In this document: one piece after another, positions 26,979 through 35,172 of the stretch
Layout: every line of letters starts with the position of its first letter
Numbering within the stretch: the stretch's first letter is position 1
NCBI GenBank assembly: GCA_963726755.1
Contig: CAVSDB010000003.1
Span: forward strand, 1 to 64,000
Source: DATKIY01 sp963726755
Lineage (GTDB): Bacteria; Actinomycetota; Actinomycetes; JAHEKZ01
Length of the DNA: 64,000 nt
Reading direction: 5' to 3'
Notes under the pieces: model-generated
Databases searched by the model: none
What the model was told of the DNA's origin: nothing
The model's input: the letters and a program-made list of their open reading frames with translations, nothing else
Made by a program: the position numbers and the translations under genes

Positions 26979-27581
26979 ATGGCCCGGCCGCGAAACCAGG
27001 AGCAGCGCCGCCGCCAACTCGTGGCGGCAACCTCTCTCGCCATCGCCGACCGCGGGCTCTCCGGACTCCGGCTGAAGGACATCGCCGACCGGGCCGGGCT
27101 TTCGATTGGGTCGGTCCTCTACTACTATCCCGACCTCGACGCACTGCTTCTCGAGGTTCACGAGGAGGCACTGCGCCAGTTCTATTGGGAGCGCGTCAAC
27201 GCCACCCAAGCCGAGAGCGACCCCGTGCGCCGACTAGTCGTGGCGGTGGAGCACGGGGTTCCCGACGGCGGCGGGGGTGCCCCGATGCGAGTCATCTATG
27301 AACTCCACGCTGCTTCGTCGCGCGACGACACCCACGCCGCGCTGTTCACGCGACTGTGGGAGCACGAGGTTTCGCTCTACGAGGACCTCTTGCGCCACGC
27401 AGCTAACACCGAGGCGGTCCACCTGCGCGATACGCCGCGCGCGATCGCCGAAACGGTCGTCGCCCTCGAGGACGCGTTCGATTTGCACCTCACCGGTCGC
27501 AACGCCGATCTCGATCGCGCGACAGCATTGGCACGGGTCCTCAACTACCTCGAGCTCGCGACGGGTGCCTCGCTTCGCTGA
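26979..27581 (+). CDS. TetR/AcrR family transcriptional regulator
   Basis: 200 residues. The N-terminal DNA-binding domain RRRQLVAATSLAIADRGLSG...LKDIADRAGLSIGSVLYYYPD...LLLEV is a standard TetR helix-turn-helix. The start resembles BetI-type regulators of amine or choline metabolism. Ligand-binding helices fill the rest. ATG 26979 is preceded by GGTGGAGG. It is divergent from the RidA-DUF1028-M20-ALDH-dehydrogenase operon and is its likely regulator. Confidence 0.9.
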   Translation: MARPRNQEQRRRQLVAATSLAIADRGLSGLRLKDIADRAGLSIGSVLYYYPDLDALLLEVHEEALRQFYWERVNATQAESDPVRRLVVAVEHGVPDGGGGAPMRVIYELHAASSRDDTHAALFTRLWEHEVSLYEDLLRHAANTEAVHLRDTPRAIAETVVALEDAFDLHLTGRNADLDRATALARVLNYLELATGASLR

Positions 27582-27619
27582 CGACGCTCCGGGACACAAG
27601 TGGGTGGAGACCGACGCGC

Positions 27620-28387
27620 TCAGGCGCCGAGGGCCAACTCGGCGCGACGTGCGCTGGCCAACACGGAACTGCGGGCGGTCTCCAGGGCGTCCGGTGTGCA
27701 GCGTACGAGTGGCCCGGCCATCCCGATCGATCCGAGGAGAACGCCGCCTACCCCGAGAATCGGCGCTGACAGCCCCCAGGCGCTCTCGTTGGTTTCCTCA
27801 CGACTGACCGCGAAGCCGGCGGTGCGGATCGCGGCGAGTTCCTCACTCAGCGCGACAGGCGAGGTGATAGTGCCAGGCGCAAGGCGCGGTAGCGGTCCGG
27901 CGAGGACCGCGTCCCGAACGGCTACCGGCCCAAATGCGAGCAGCACTTTTGAAGCAGCCCCCGCGTGTAGCGGCATTCGCCGCCCAATCTCAAGGGAGAG
28001 ACGCAGTGGCTGCGCCGAGTCGACGCGATCGACGCAGACTCCAGTTCGCGCGGCCTCATCGAGCACCGACAAGATGCCCGTCTCTTCAGTCTTCTCTGCG
28101 AGCGATCGAAGTTCACGCCCGACAACGCTGCCGAGGTCGAAACCCGCCGCCGCGCGACGTCCAAGATCGAGGGCTGCCGAGCCCAGCCGATACCCGCCGT
28201 CGGTCGGGCGTACCAAACCCTGTGCAACAAGTGTGCCGACGATCCGGTACGTCGTAGGCACGGGCAGATTCAAAGCCTCGGCCACATCAGTCACGCGCCA
28301 CTCGACCCGAGTCTCGGTGAAGAGGGCCAAGATCGACAGCGTTCGCTCCAGCATCCCAGCACGCGGCGACGTCGCCGATCGACTCAT
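27620..28387 (-). CDS. IclR family transcriptional regulator
   Basis: 255 residues. An N-terminal winged helix (LERTLSILALFTETRVEWRVTDVAEAL, then PVPTTYRIVGTLVAQGLV) is followed by the IclR effector domain (about residues 80-250) with GRRMPLHAGAASKVLLAF. It is convergent with the TetR gene and divergent from the flavin monooxygenase at 28505, which is its most likely target. Confidence 0.9.
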   Translation of the reverse strand: MSRSATSPRAGMLERTLSILALFTETRVEWRVTDVAEALNLPVPTTYRIVGTLVAQGLVRPTDGGYRLGSAALDLGRRAAAGFDLGSVVGRELRSLAEKTEETGILSVLDEAARTGVCVDRVDSAQPLRLSLEIGRRMPLHAGAASKVLLAFGPVAVRDAVLAGPLPRLAPGTITSPVALSEELAAIRTAGFAVSREETNESAWGLSAPILGVGGVLLGSIGMAGPLVRCTPDALETARSSVLASARRAELALGA

Positions 28388-28504
28388 CTCGACTGCCTCC
28401 TCACTGGATCCGCGGCAGCTCCTCTTGCGGCTGACGACGTATCCACGCTAATGTCTCTTCTCATTGAATGCAATCATATTCTCATTTATCGAGAGAAGGT
28501 TCGA
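28388..28504. promoter_or_regulatory. Divergent promoter region IclR / flavin monooxygenase
   Basis: A 117-bp gap. The part at about 28450-28495 is markedly AT-rich (TCTCATTGAATGCAATCATA) and holds the small inverted repeat ATTG-AATG-CAAT, so promoters and an IclR site are likely here. I see no clear -35/-10 pair. Confidence 0.4.
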
Positions 28505-29809
28505 ATGTCGAACGAGGCGGTTGAGGTGCTGGTCGTCGGCGCCGGCCAGGCCGGTTTGGCGATCAGCGAGCACCTGAGTGGCTGCGGCGTTGAGCACCTT
28601 GTCCTGGAACGGCAGCGCATCGCTGAGCGCTGGCGCACGGGTCGGTGGGACTCGTTGGTCGCGAATGGGCCCGCCTGGCACGACCGCTTCCCTAGCCTTG
28701 AGTTCTCGGACGTCGGACCCGACGACTTCGCCTCGAAGGAGCGGGTCGCGGACTACTTCGTCGCCTACGCGGAGAAGATCGCGGCGCCGATCCGCTGCGG
28801 CGTGGAAGTCACGTCGGTGCGGAGGAAGGTTGGCCAAGCTGGCTTCCGCGTCGAGACATCGGACGGGACGATCGATGCACGGTACGTCGTCGCCGCCACT
28901 GGTCCGTTCCAGCGCCCAGTGATCCCGGCCGTCGTTCCCGAGAATGCCGGCCCGGTGCAGATCCACTCCAGCGACTACCGCAACCCTGGCCAACTACCCG
29001 CCGGCGCGGTCCTGGTCGTCGGGGCAGGATCTTCGGGGGTGCAGATCGCCGACGAACTCCTGCGGGCCGGTCGGCGCGTGTATCTCTCGGTCGGCCCACA
29101 CGACCGACCCCCACGTCGCTATCGCGGGCGTGACTTCGTCTGGTGGCTGGGGGTCCTGGGGATGTGGGACGCCGAAACCCCTCCAGAGGGCGCTGAGCAC
29201 GTCACGATCACGGTCAGTGGAGCACATGGCGGAAACACGGTGGACTTCCGCGACCTCGCGGCTCGCGGCATGACGCTCGTCGGCCGGACAGACTCGTTCA
29301 TCGACGGGGTGCTGAAGTTCGCGCCGGACCTTGCTGACAACATCGCGCACGGCGACGCCAACTACTTGTCACTGCTCAATGACGCCGACGCCTACGTCGC
29401 CGCTAACGGTCTCGACCTCCCGGAGGAACCGGAAGCCCACAGGCTCGGTTCGGCCCCGACGTGCGTGACCGATCCAATCCTCGAACTCAATCTGGCGGAC
29501 GCTGGAGTGACTTCGATCGTCTGGGCGACCGGCTTCGCGGTCGACTACGGCTGGTTGCAGGTGGACGCGTTCGACGACAACGGGCGCCCGAACCACAGAC
29601 GCGGCGTGTCGTCCGAGCCCGGCATCTATTTCCTCGGGCTGCCCTGGCTGTCACGACGCGGATCGAGTTTCATCTGGGGCGTTTGGCACGACGCCAGGTA
29701 CTTGGCCGACCACATCGCCACCCAATGCGGTTACGAGGCGTACCGCTCGCTCACACCCACCGCAACCTCATTGGCGCAGGATGTCCCTACCGGGACCGCC
29801 AAGCAGTGA
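28505..29809 (+). CDS. Flavin-containing monooxygenase-like oxidoreductase
   Basis: 434 residues from ATG 28505 (an earlier in-frame ATG at 28451 lies within the AT-rich promoter). FAD site VLVVGAGQAGLAISEHL at the N-terminus, NAD(P)H site VLVVGAGSSGVQIADEL at about residue 170, then VWATGF in the C-terminal part (YUCCA/FMO-like). This group oxygenates soft nucleophiles such as amines, sulfides or ketones. Its closeness to an amine operon and its own IclR gene suggests use on a nitrogen compound (inference). The 3' end overlaps the delta-60/RTX gene by about 42 bp on the other strand. Confidence 0.87.
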   Translation: MSNEAVEVLVVGAGQAGLAISEHLSGCGVEHLVLERQRIAERWRTGRWDSLVANGPAWHDRFPSLEFSDVGPDDFASKERVADYFVAYAEKIAAPIRCGVEVTSVRRKVGQAGFRVETSDGTIDARYVVAATGPFQRPVIPAVVPENAGPVQIHSSDYRNPGQLPAGAVLVVGAGSSGVQIADELLRAGRRVYLSVGPHDRPPRRYRGRDFVWWLGVLGMWDAETPPEGAEHVTITVSGAHGGNTVDFRDLAARGMTLVGRTDSFIDGVLKFAPDLADNIAHGDANYLSLLNDADAYVAANGLDLPEEPEAHRLGSAPTCVTDPILELNLADAGVTSIVWATGFAVDYGWLQVDAFDDNGRPNHRRGVSSEPGIYFLGLPWLSRRGSSFIWGVWHDARYLADHIATQCGYEAYRSLTPTATSLAQDVPTGTAKQ

Positions 29810-31253
29810 GTCGCGGCCGGGTCCGCCGTAAAGCTTGTCGTCACCTCGCCCTCCGCAGATCCAGTCGGCGTCGCCGAAGCCCTTCAAGACGTCATTTCCA
29901 CCGAGCCCGACAAGCACATCGGAACCAGGCGTACCGATGATCGCGTCGTTGGCGCCGCTACCGAACTGAGTCGCCAGCTTGCCCTGACAGGTGGGCGTTC
30001 TTGTGCCGCGCAGTGCTCGCACCTCGGTGTCGTAGGGGCCGCTGTTGACTGTGCGCCCGACGAGGACCCGGCCGCTGGGACTGATCCCGACGCCGATCGT
30101 GGCGGCTTCGCCAGCCAGCGGCAGGACCCCATCTCCAGACCAACTGTGGTCGAGTGTCCCCTTAGTTGTGAAGCGGAAGACTCGCGCTAGTCGTGCTGGG
30201 CGAGGGCGGGAGGTAGCCAGTGACGATGACCTTGCCGTCGCGTTCCAGCGCAGCCTGACCCCACGTTTCGCTGATGCCGACGAAGACGTGCTTGCCGAAC
30301 GCGCGGTCCGGCTTACCCGACTTACTCAGACCAGCCAGCAACAAGGTGTTGCGGAAACTCCCGTCGTTCTGGTTGAGCCCTGCGACGAACACCGTGCGAC
30401 CATCGGGTCGAATGAGCACGTCAGTCGGCCACACGGTCGAAGTGGTGACTCCCGTGGAGCTTGGGTTGATGACCGCCTTGCCATCGCCGCTGAAGGTGGG
30501 GTCGAAGTTCCCGCCCTTGGTCAACCGGTAGGCCAGGAGGGTGGAGTGGGTCATGTCGTAGTGATCGCCACCGACCACCACCCGTTGGTCGCGCTGGAGA
30601 GCAATCCCGGTGGCCTCGGTCGAGGTATTCGTCGACAACACCCTGGTACCAGCCGCGCCGAACCGGTGATCAGTGGTTCCGGCGTCTTTGAGCCGCCACA
30701 CATTGGCCGTTTGCGCGCCGAGGTCATTACCGGCCATCAAGAGCTTGCCGTCGGGCTGAGCGACGATGCTCTCGACAAGTCGGTGGTTGAAGACGACGTG
30801 GCCGTCGCCACCCCCGTAGGCGGAGTCGAGCGTGCCATTGGCCTTGATCCGCCAAACCGTCGTGGGCGATGTTGTTCCGTTGTCCAGGAAGGTTGTGATG
30901 TAACTCTTGCCGGAGTGCGGATCGACGGCCAGAGCCACGTCCTCGTAGTTTGCGGCCAACGCAAATGAGTAGACGCCGTCACCGCCACCGAAGGTCGGGT
31001 CCGGAGATCCGTTCTCACGTAGCCGATACAGCTCGAGGGCCGGTTCGTCCTGCGTTGTCACCAGCACCAGGGATTTGCCGTCGCGCAAGGCCACCATGGC
31101 GGCAAACGCCTCGTCGTGTGACGCGGAGTGGATGGTCAACAACCCATCACCGTCGAAACCTGGGTCAGGACTTGTCGGCGAGGCATTAGCTTGCGCCGCC
31201 CCTGCCATGGTCACCAACATCACTACCGCCACGACGACCCGCGTTGCTCGCAT
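29768..31253 (-). CDS. Secreted delta-60 repeat propeller with C-terminal RTX repeats (paralog 1, frameshifted)
   Basis: About 495 residues once one base shift near 30178 is corrected. It has a signal peptide (RVVVAVVMLVTMAGAAQANA) after ATG 31253, then repeated delta-60 units (for example NGSPDPTFGGGDGVYSF and GGNFDPTFSGDGKAV), expected to form a beta-propeller. The C-terminus has calcium-binding nonapeptide (RTX) repeats: GLGGNDVLKGFGDADWICGG and GGPGRDSLLGGPGRD. The sister gene at 33624 aligns throughout, which shows that the shift splits one protein. Probably a secreted, Ca2+-folded surface or extracellular protein. No type I secretion gene is present; export by Sec is indicated. Confidence 0.8.
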
Positions 31254-31389
31254 CACGCGGTCAGCGTAGTGCGGTGGTGGACTCCACTCACGGACCCTCG
31301 ACCCCGTGTTCAACACAATCGGTATCACGCAAAGGAAACCCCCTAGATAACCTGACGTTCGACGGCTGAACACCTACCGGAGGACAACG

Positions 31390-32520
31390 ATGTCGCGCGC
31401 AGAACGAAGGGGCGCCACACTTGAGGACTGGCTGACCCCCGCTCACATTGGTTGGTCAGTCCGGCACGCTCGCGAACTGATTCCGACAGAGCGAATACGT
31501 GCCGCGAGCACATCGCGACAATTCCCCGAACGTCAGGATGACTCGCTGCTGGACATCGAAATTGCGGCCCGGGACGGGGCAACCCCCCTGAGACGACTTC
31601 TCGACGAGCGGCAGCGCGACGCACTAGTTGTTCTGAAGGATGGAGCGGTGGTGCTTGAGTGGATGGCGCGTGACGTCAGTGCCGATGAGCCGCACCTGAT
31701 GTTTAGCGTTACCAAATCGATCACTGGAACGCTGGCCTGTGCCCTCGCTTCGAAGGGGCGGCTCGACCTCGCAGCCCCCGTGACTGACCTTGTTCCAGAC
31801 GTCGCCAACTCCGCATTCGCGGGCGCAACGATCCGCCAACTCATGGACATGGAGGCATCATTCGCGTTCGTCGAGGACTACTCACCCGGACCGGACGTCA
31901 CCGCCTACCGCAACGCCGCAGGGTGGTACCCGGCTCCGGACGGAACGCCGGCATTGCGCGAGTACCTCGCTTCCCGTCAGCCGGATGGACAGCATGGTCA
32001 GCGTTTTCGATATCTCTCCCCCACCATTGACTTACTCGGCTGGGCATGCGCGAATGCTGCCGGCACGACGTGGGCTACGGCCGTCGAGCAGTACTTGTGG
32101 GAGCCCTGCGGTGCCGAGTTGGACGCTCACGTGACGATAGATCGCGAAGGAACTCCGCGAGCTGCTGGCGGTTTGAGCGCAACACCACGAGACCTCGCCC
32201 GCTTCGGCCTGCTCCTAGCTGAGCGTCGTGAGGACGTGGTTTCTGCCGATTGGATCCACGACATCCTGAACAGTGGTAACCGCGCTCAGTGGGCGGCAGG
32301 GGACTTCGCCGACGACGCCTGGCCAGACGGGGCATACCGCGCTGGTTGGTACACACCAAATCTCGACCCCGACGTCGTCCTCGGCATTGGAATCTACGGC
32401 CAAATGCTGTACATCGACCTGCCTCGACAGGTGGTAATCGTCGTCATGTCGTCCTGGTCGGAACCAGATAACGACGATTGGCATACGGACAACGAGGCCT
32501 GTGTCGAACACTTGCTCTGA
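31390..32520 (+). CDS. Serine hydrolase, class C beta-lactamase/6-aminohexanoate-dimer-hydrolase-like
   Basis: 376 residues. The SxxK motif is in MFSVTKSITGTL (Ser-Val-Thr-Lys), the equivalent of the YxN motif is near FRYLSPTIDLLGW, and GIYGQMLYIDL corresponds to the third motif region. The overall pattern resembles NylB-like amide hydrolases. There is no signal peptide. It lies between the two delta-60/RTX paralogs and opposite to both; the start follows GGAGGAC. The substrate is unknown. Confidence 0.85.
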   Translation: MSRAERRGATLEDWLTPAHIGWSVRHARELIPTERIRAASTSRQFPERQDDSLLDIEIAARDGATPLRRLLDERQRDALVVLKDGAVVLEWMARDVSADEPHLMFSVTKSITGTLACALASKGRLDLAAPVTDLVPDVANSAFAGATIRQLMDMEASFAFVEDYSPGPDVTAYRNAAGWYPAPDGTPALREYLASRQPDGQHGQRFRYLSPTIDLLGWACANAAGTTWATAVEQYLWEPCGAELDAHVTIDREGTPRAAGGLSATPRDLARFGLLLAERREDVVSADWIHDILNSGNRAQWAAGDFADDAWPDGAYRAGWYTPNLDPDVVLGIGIYGQMLYIDLPRQVVIVVMSSWSEPDNDDWHTDNEACVEHLL

Positions 32521-32537
32521 CGCTGTCCTGACGGGAG

Positions 32538-33617
32538 CTACGACGTGGATCCCAGATCAATATCTTCGCCGACAGTCGTCTTGAGCACGATCTTTATTCC
32601 GCCAGGCAGGTCGTCATCGAGTGCGGCGAGCAAGTCGTTGGTCGGAGGCAGTTCCCCCGGCGTCTGCACCGTGATGTGAACTTCGGATGACACGACATCG
32701 ACGCTCTCAACGCTCGAGCCTGGAACTTCCGAGAGCCATGCCGCGGTCGTGTTCTGGACTCGCTGCGTGAAAATCGTGATTAGCAGGTTACCGACGGTGT
32801 TGCCGACCAAGGGCACGATGACAACGATCAACAGGATGGCCATGGAAATCACGGCCTTTCGTCGCGACGCCGAACGCCTTGTCGCAAGCGAGGCCTCAGC
32901 CCCAAATCCCAGACTCGCGAAGACCAGACTCCCGGCGAGCACCAGTGAGAATAGGTTCGACAAGAAGAGAACAAGCGCACCCAACGCCAGGACCACTGAG
33001 CCGTAGCCCAAGCAGACACCGACGACGACCAGCGGTGGAACTAGTGAGATCGCGATGGCCACCCCAGGGAGAACCGCGCCGACGTCCCGTCGCGCTAGAG
33101 CCACCGCCCCGGCAAATCCCGTCGCGACGGCGGCGACCAAGTCCAGCAGCGTGGGAGAGGTTCGGCTCGAGATCTGGCTATTGCCCAACAAGTCATACGA
33201 ACTAGGGGTGATGAGTCCGAAGATCACTCCAACGCCGACGACAAGCGCAGCACCCAGAAACACGAACTTGAAAGCTCGGCTCGCTGCCCCGGCCTCCCTC
33301 TTGGCGATGCCCAAGGCGATTCCCATGATCGGAGTCGACAGTGGGGCAATGATCATGGCGCCGATCACCGTGGCGGTGGAGTCAGTGAGTACGCCAGCCC
33401 CGGCGATCACCGCGGACAGTGTCAACATCGTCCAGTACGCCGACCGCTTAGAACCTGAGTCGCCGGACGTAAGGTCGAGGTCGTCGGTGAGTTCGTCGAG
33501 GGTTCTGCGTTGCGCGTCCGGTAGCACGCGCTCGATCAGTCGGGCCACGAAGGAAGTATCGCGCCAGCGAAGGGAGAACCTGTGAAGTCGAAGCGTGTCG
33601 CGCAACCGAGATTGCAA
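32538..33617 (-). CDS. DUF389 (TIGR00341) membrane protein
   Basis: Up to 359 residues. The start is uncertain: TTG 33617 opens the frame, GTG 33548 is an alternative, and neither has a good ribosome site. Multiple hydrophobic helices with the family motifs ATVIGAMIIAPLSTPIMGIALG, SLVPPLVVVGV and LVGNTVGNLL are followed by a C-terminal soluble part. DUF389 proteins are integral membrane proteins of unknown transport role. Only 6 bp separate it from the upstream delta-60/RTX gene, so they could share a transcript. Confidence 0.85.
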   Translation of the reverse strand: MQSRLRDTLRLHRFSLRWRDTSFVARLIERVLPDAQRRTLDELTDDLDLTSGDSGSKRSAYWTMLTLSAVIAGAGVLTDSTATVIGAMIIAPLSTPIMGIALGIAKREAGAASRAFKFVFLGAALVVGVGVIFGLITPSSYDLLGNSQISSRTSPTLLDLVAAVATGFAGAVALARRDVGAVLPGVAIAISLVPPLVVVGVCLGYGSVVLALGALVLFLSNLFSLVLAGSLVFASLGFGAEASLATRRSASRRKAVISMAILLIVVIVPLVGNTVGNLLITIFTQRVQNTTAAWLSEVPGSSVESVDVVSSEVHITVQTPGELPPTNDLLAALDDDLPGGIKIVLKTTVGEDIDLGSTS

Positions 33618-33623
33618 CCGACG

Positions 33624-35117
33624 TCAGGGCGTCGTCTGGTCCCTACCCGGCCCGCCAATGAGAGTGTCGTGCCCTGGACCGCCGATGAGGTTGTCGTTCC
33701 CGGCCCCACCACAGATCAAGTCGTTGCCGCCAAGACCCTTGAGCACGTCGTTGCCCCCAAGGCCGAGGATGACATCGGCATACGCGGTACCAGTGATTGT
33801 GTCGGCCGTGTTGGTGCCGAACTGGGTAGCTAGTTTGCCGTGGCAGGCGGGGGTCTTAGTACCACGCAGCGCCCGCACCTCGGCATCGTATGAGCCGTTG
33901 TTGATAGTTCGACCCACCAGCACTCGACCCTGCGGATAGATACCGACCCGACTGGTGTCACTTGAACCCGGCAACTGCAGGACGCCGTCACCAGACCACG
34001 AGTGATCGAGGTGTCCCTTAGACGTGAAGCGGTAGACCCCGTTGGGTGCACTTGGGTACGGGGGAATGTCCCCGGTCACGATCACTTTGCCGTCGCGTGC
34101 GAGTGCTGCTTGGCCCCACGTTTCGGTGATGCCTCTGAAGACGTGCGTACCGAACGCAGGATCCGGCCCTCCTGCCCCGGTCAAGCCGGCCACTAGCAGT
34201 GTGCTCAGAAAGTTGCCATCGCTCCGGTTCAGACCAGCGACGAACACCGTCCGCCCATCGGGGCGAGCCAACACATCGGGCGTCCACACCGTCGACGTTG
34301 TCACGCCCGTGGACGAGGGGCTAATGGACGCCTTGCCGTCGCCACTGAACGACGAGTCGAAGTTGCCGTTCCTGGTGAGTCGATAGGCCTTGAGGGTTGA
34401 TTCGGTCGCGTTGTAGTGGTCGCCAGCGACGACGATTCGTCCGTCTGGTTGAACCGCGACGCTGGTGGCTTCGTCTACCGAGTGAGTCGACAATGTTGTT
34501 ACACCCGCCGTGCCGAAGCGTGAATCAGGAATACCGGCGTTAGTCAGCCGCCAGATTTTGGCCTGTTGGGCTGCGATGTCGCTGCCCACCATCAGCAACT
34601 TGCCTCCGGGCTGGGCAGCCAGCCCGAGGACCAACCGCTGATCAAAGCCGATGTGTCCGGTGCCGACTCCTCCGTACGGAGAGTCGAGGGAACCGTCGGC
34701 TGTGATCCGCCAGACCGTAGTGGGCGACGTGGTGCCGTTGTCGATGAAGGTGGTGACGTAACTCTTCCCGGTCTGCGTGTCAACAGCCAGCCGAAGATCC
34801 TCATATGAGGCACCCAATGCGAAGGCAAAGAGCCCGTCGCCGCCGCCGAAGGTTGGATCCGGGCTGCCATCCTTGAGTAGGCGGTAGAGCTCGAACGCTG
34901 GTTCGTCACCCGTCGCAATAAGCAGCTCGGTCTTGCCGCTGGGCAACACCTTCATGTCGGCAAGGAATTCATTGTGCGTCGCCGAGTGAATGGTTAGCAC
35001 GCCATCCCCGTCGAAACCCAGGTCAGGGCTCGTCGGTGAGGCGTTGGCCAGTGTCGGCACAAGAGTCAACGAAGTCAACAGTGCGGCCGCTAAGGCGACC
35101 CGAGAGGCTCTATTCAC
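33624..35117 (-). CDS. Secreted delta-60 repeat propeller with C-terminal RTX repeats (paralog 2, intact)
   Basis: About 497 residues from GTG 35117. Signal peptide ALAAALLTSLTLVPTLANA, then delta-60 units along the whole protein, and a C-terminal RTX block with nonapeptides such as GLGGNDVLKGLGGNDLICGG and GGPGHDTLIGGPGRDQ. It is closely related to the frameshifted gene at 29768 from signal peptide to RTX tail. The glycine/aspartate nonapeptides bind Ca2+ as a parallel beta-roll. Probably released or surface-attached. The partner of the calcium-folded tail is not evident. Confidence 0.87.
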   Translation of the reverse strand: MNRASRVALAAALLTSLTLVPTLANASPTSPDLGFDGDGVLTIHSATHNEFLADMKVLPSGKTELLIATGDEPAFELYRLLKDGSPDPTFGGGDGLFAFALGASYEDLRLAVDTQTGKSYVTTFIDNGTTSPTTVWRITADGSLDSPYGGVGTGHIGFDQRLVLGLAAQPGGKLLMVGSDIAAQQAKIWRLTNAGIPDSRFGTAGVTTLSTHSVDEATSVAVQPDGRIVVAGDHYNATESTLKAYRLTRNGNFDSSFSGDGKASISPSSTGVTTSTVWTPDVLARPDGRTVFVAGLNRSDGNFLSTLLVAGLTGAGGPDPAFGTHVFRGITETWGQAALARDGKVIVTGDIPPYPSAPNGVYRFTSKGHLDHSWSGDGVLQLPGSSDTSRVGIYPQGRVLVGRTINNGSYDAEVRALRGTKTPACHGKLATQFGTNTADTITGTAYADVILGLGGNDVLKGLGGNDLICGGAGNDNLIGGPGHDTLIGGPGRDQTTP

Positions 35118-35172
35118 ACAATCACACGAGGACAAGAGATTCGGCTGACCGGGTATCTGGGCGCGGTGTCGC

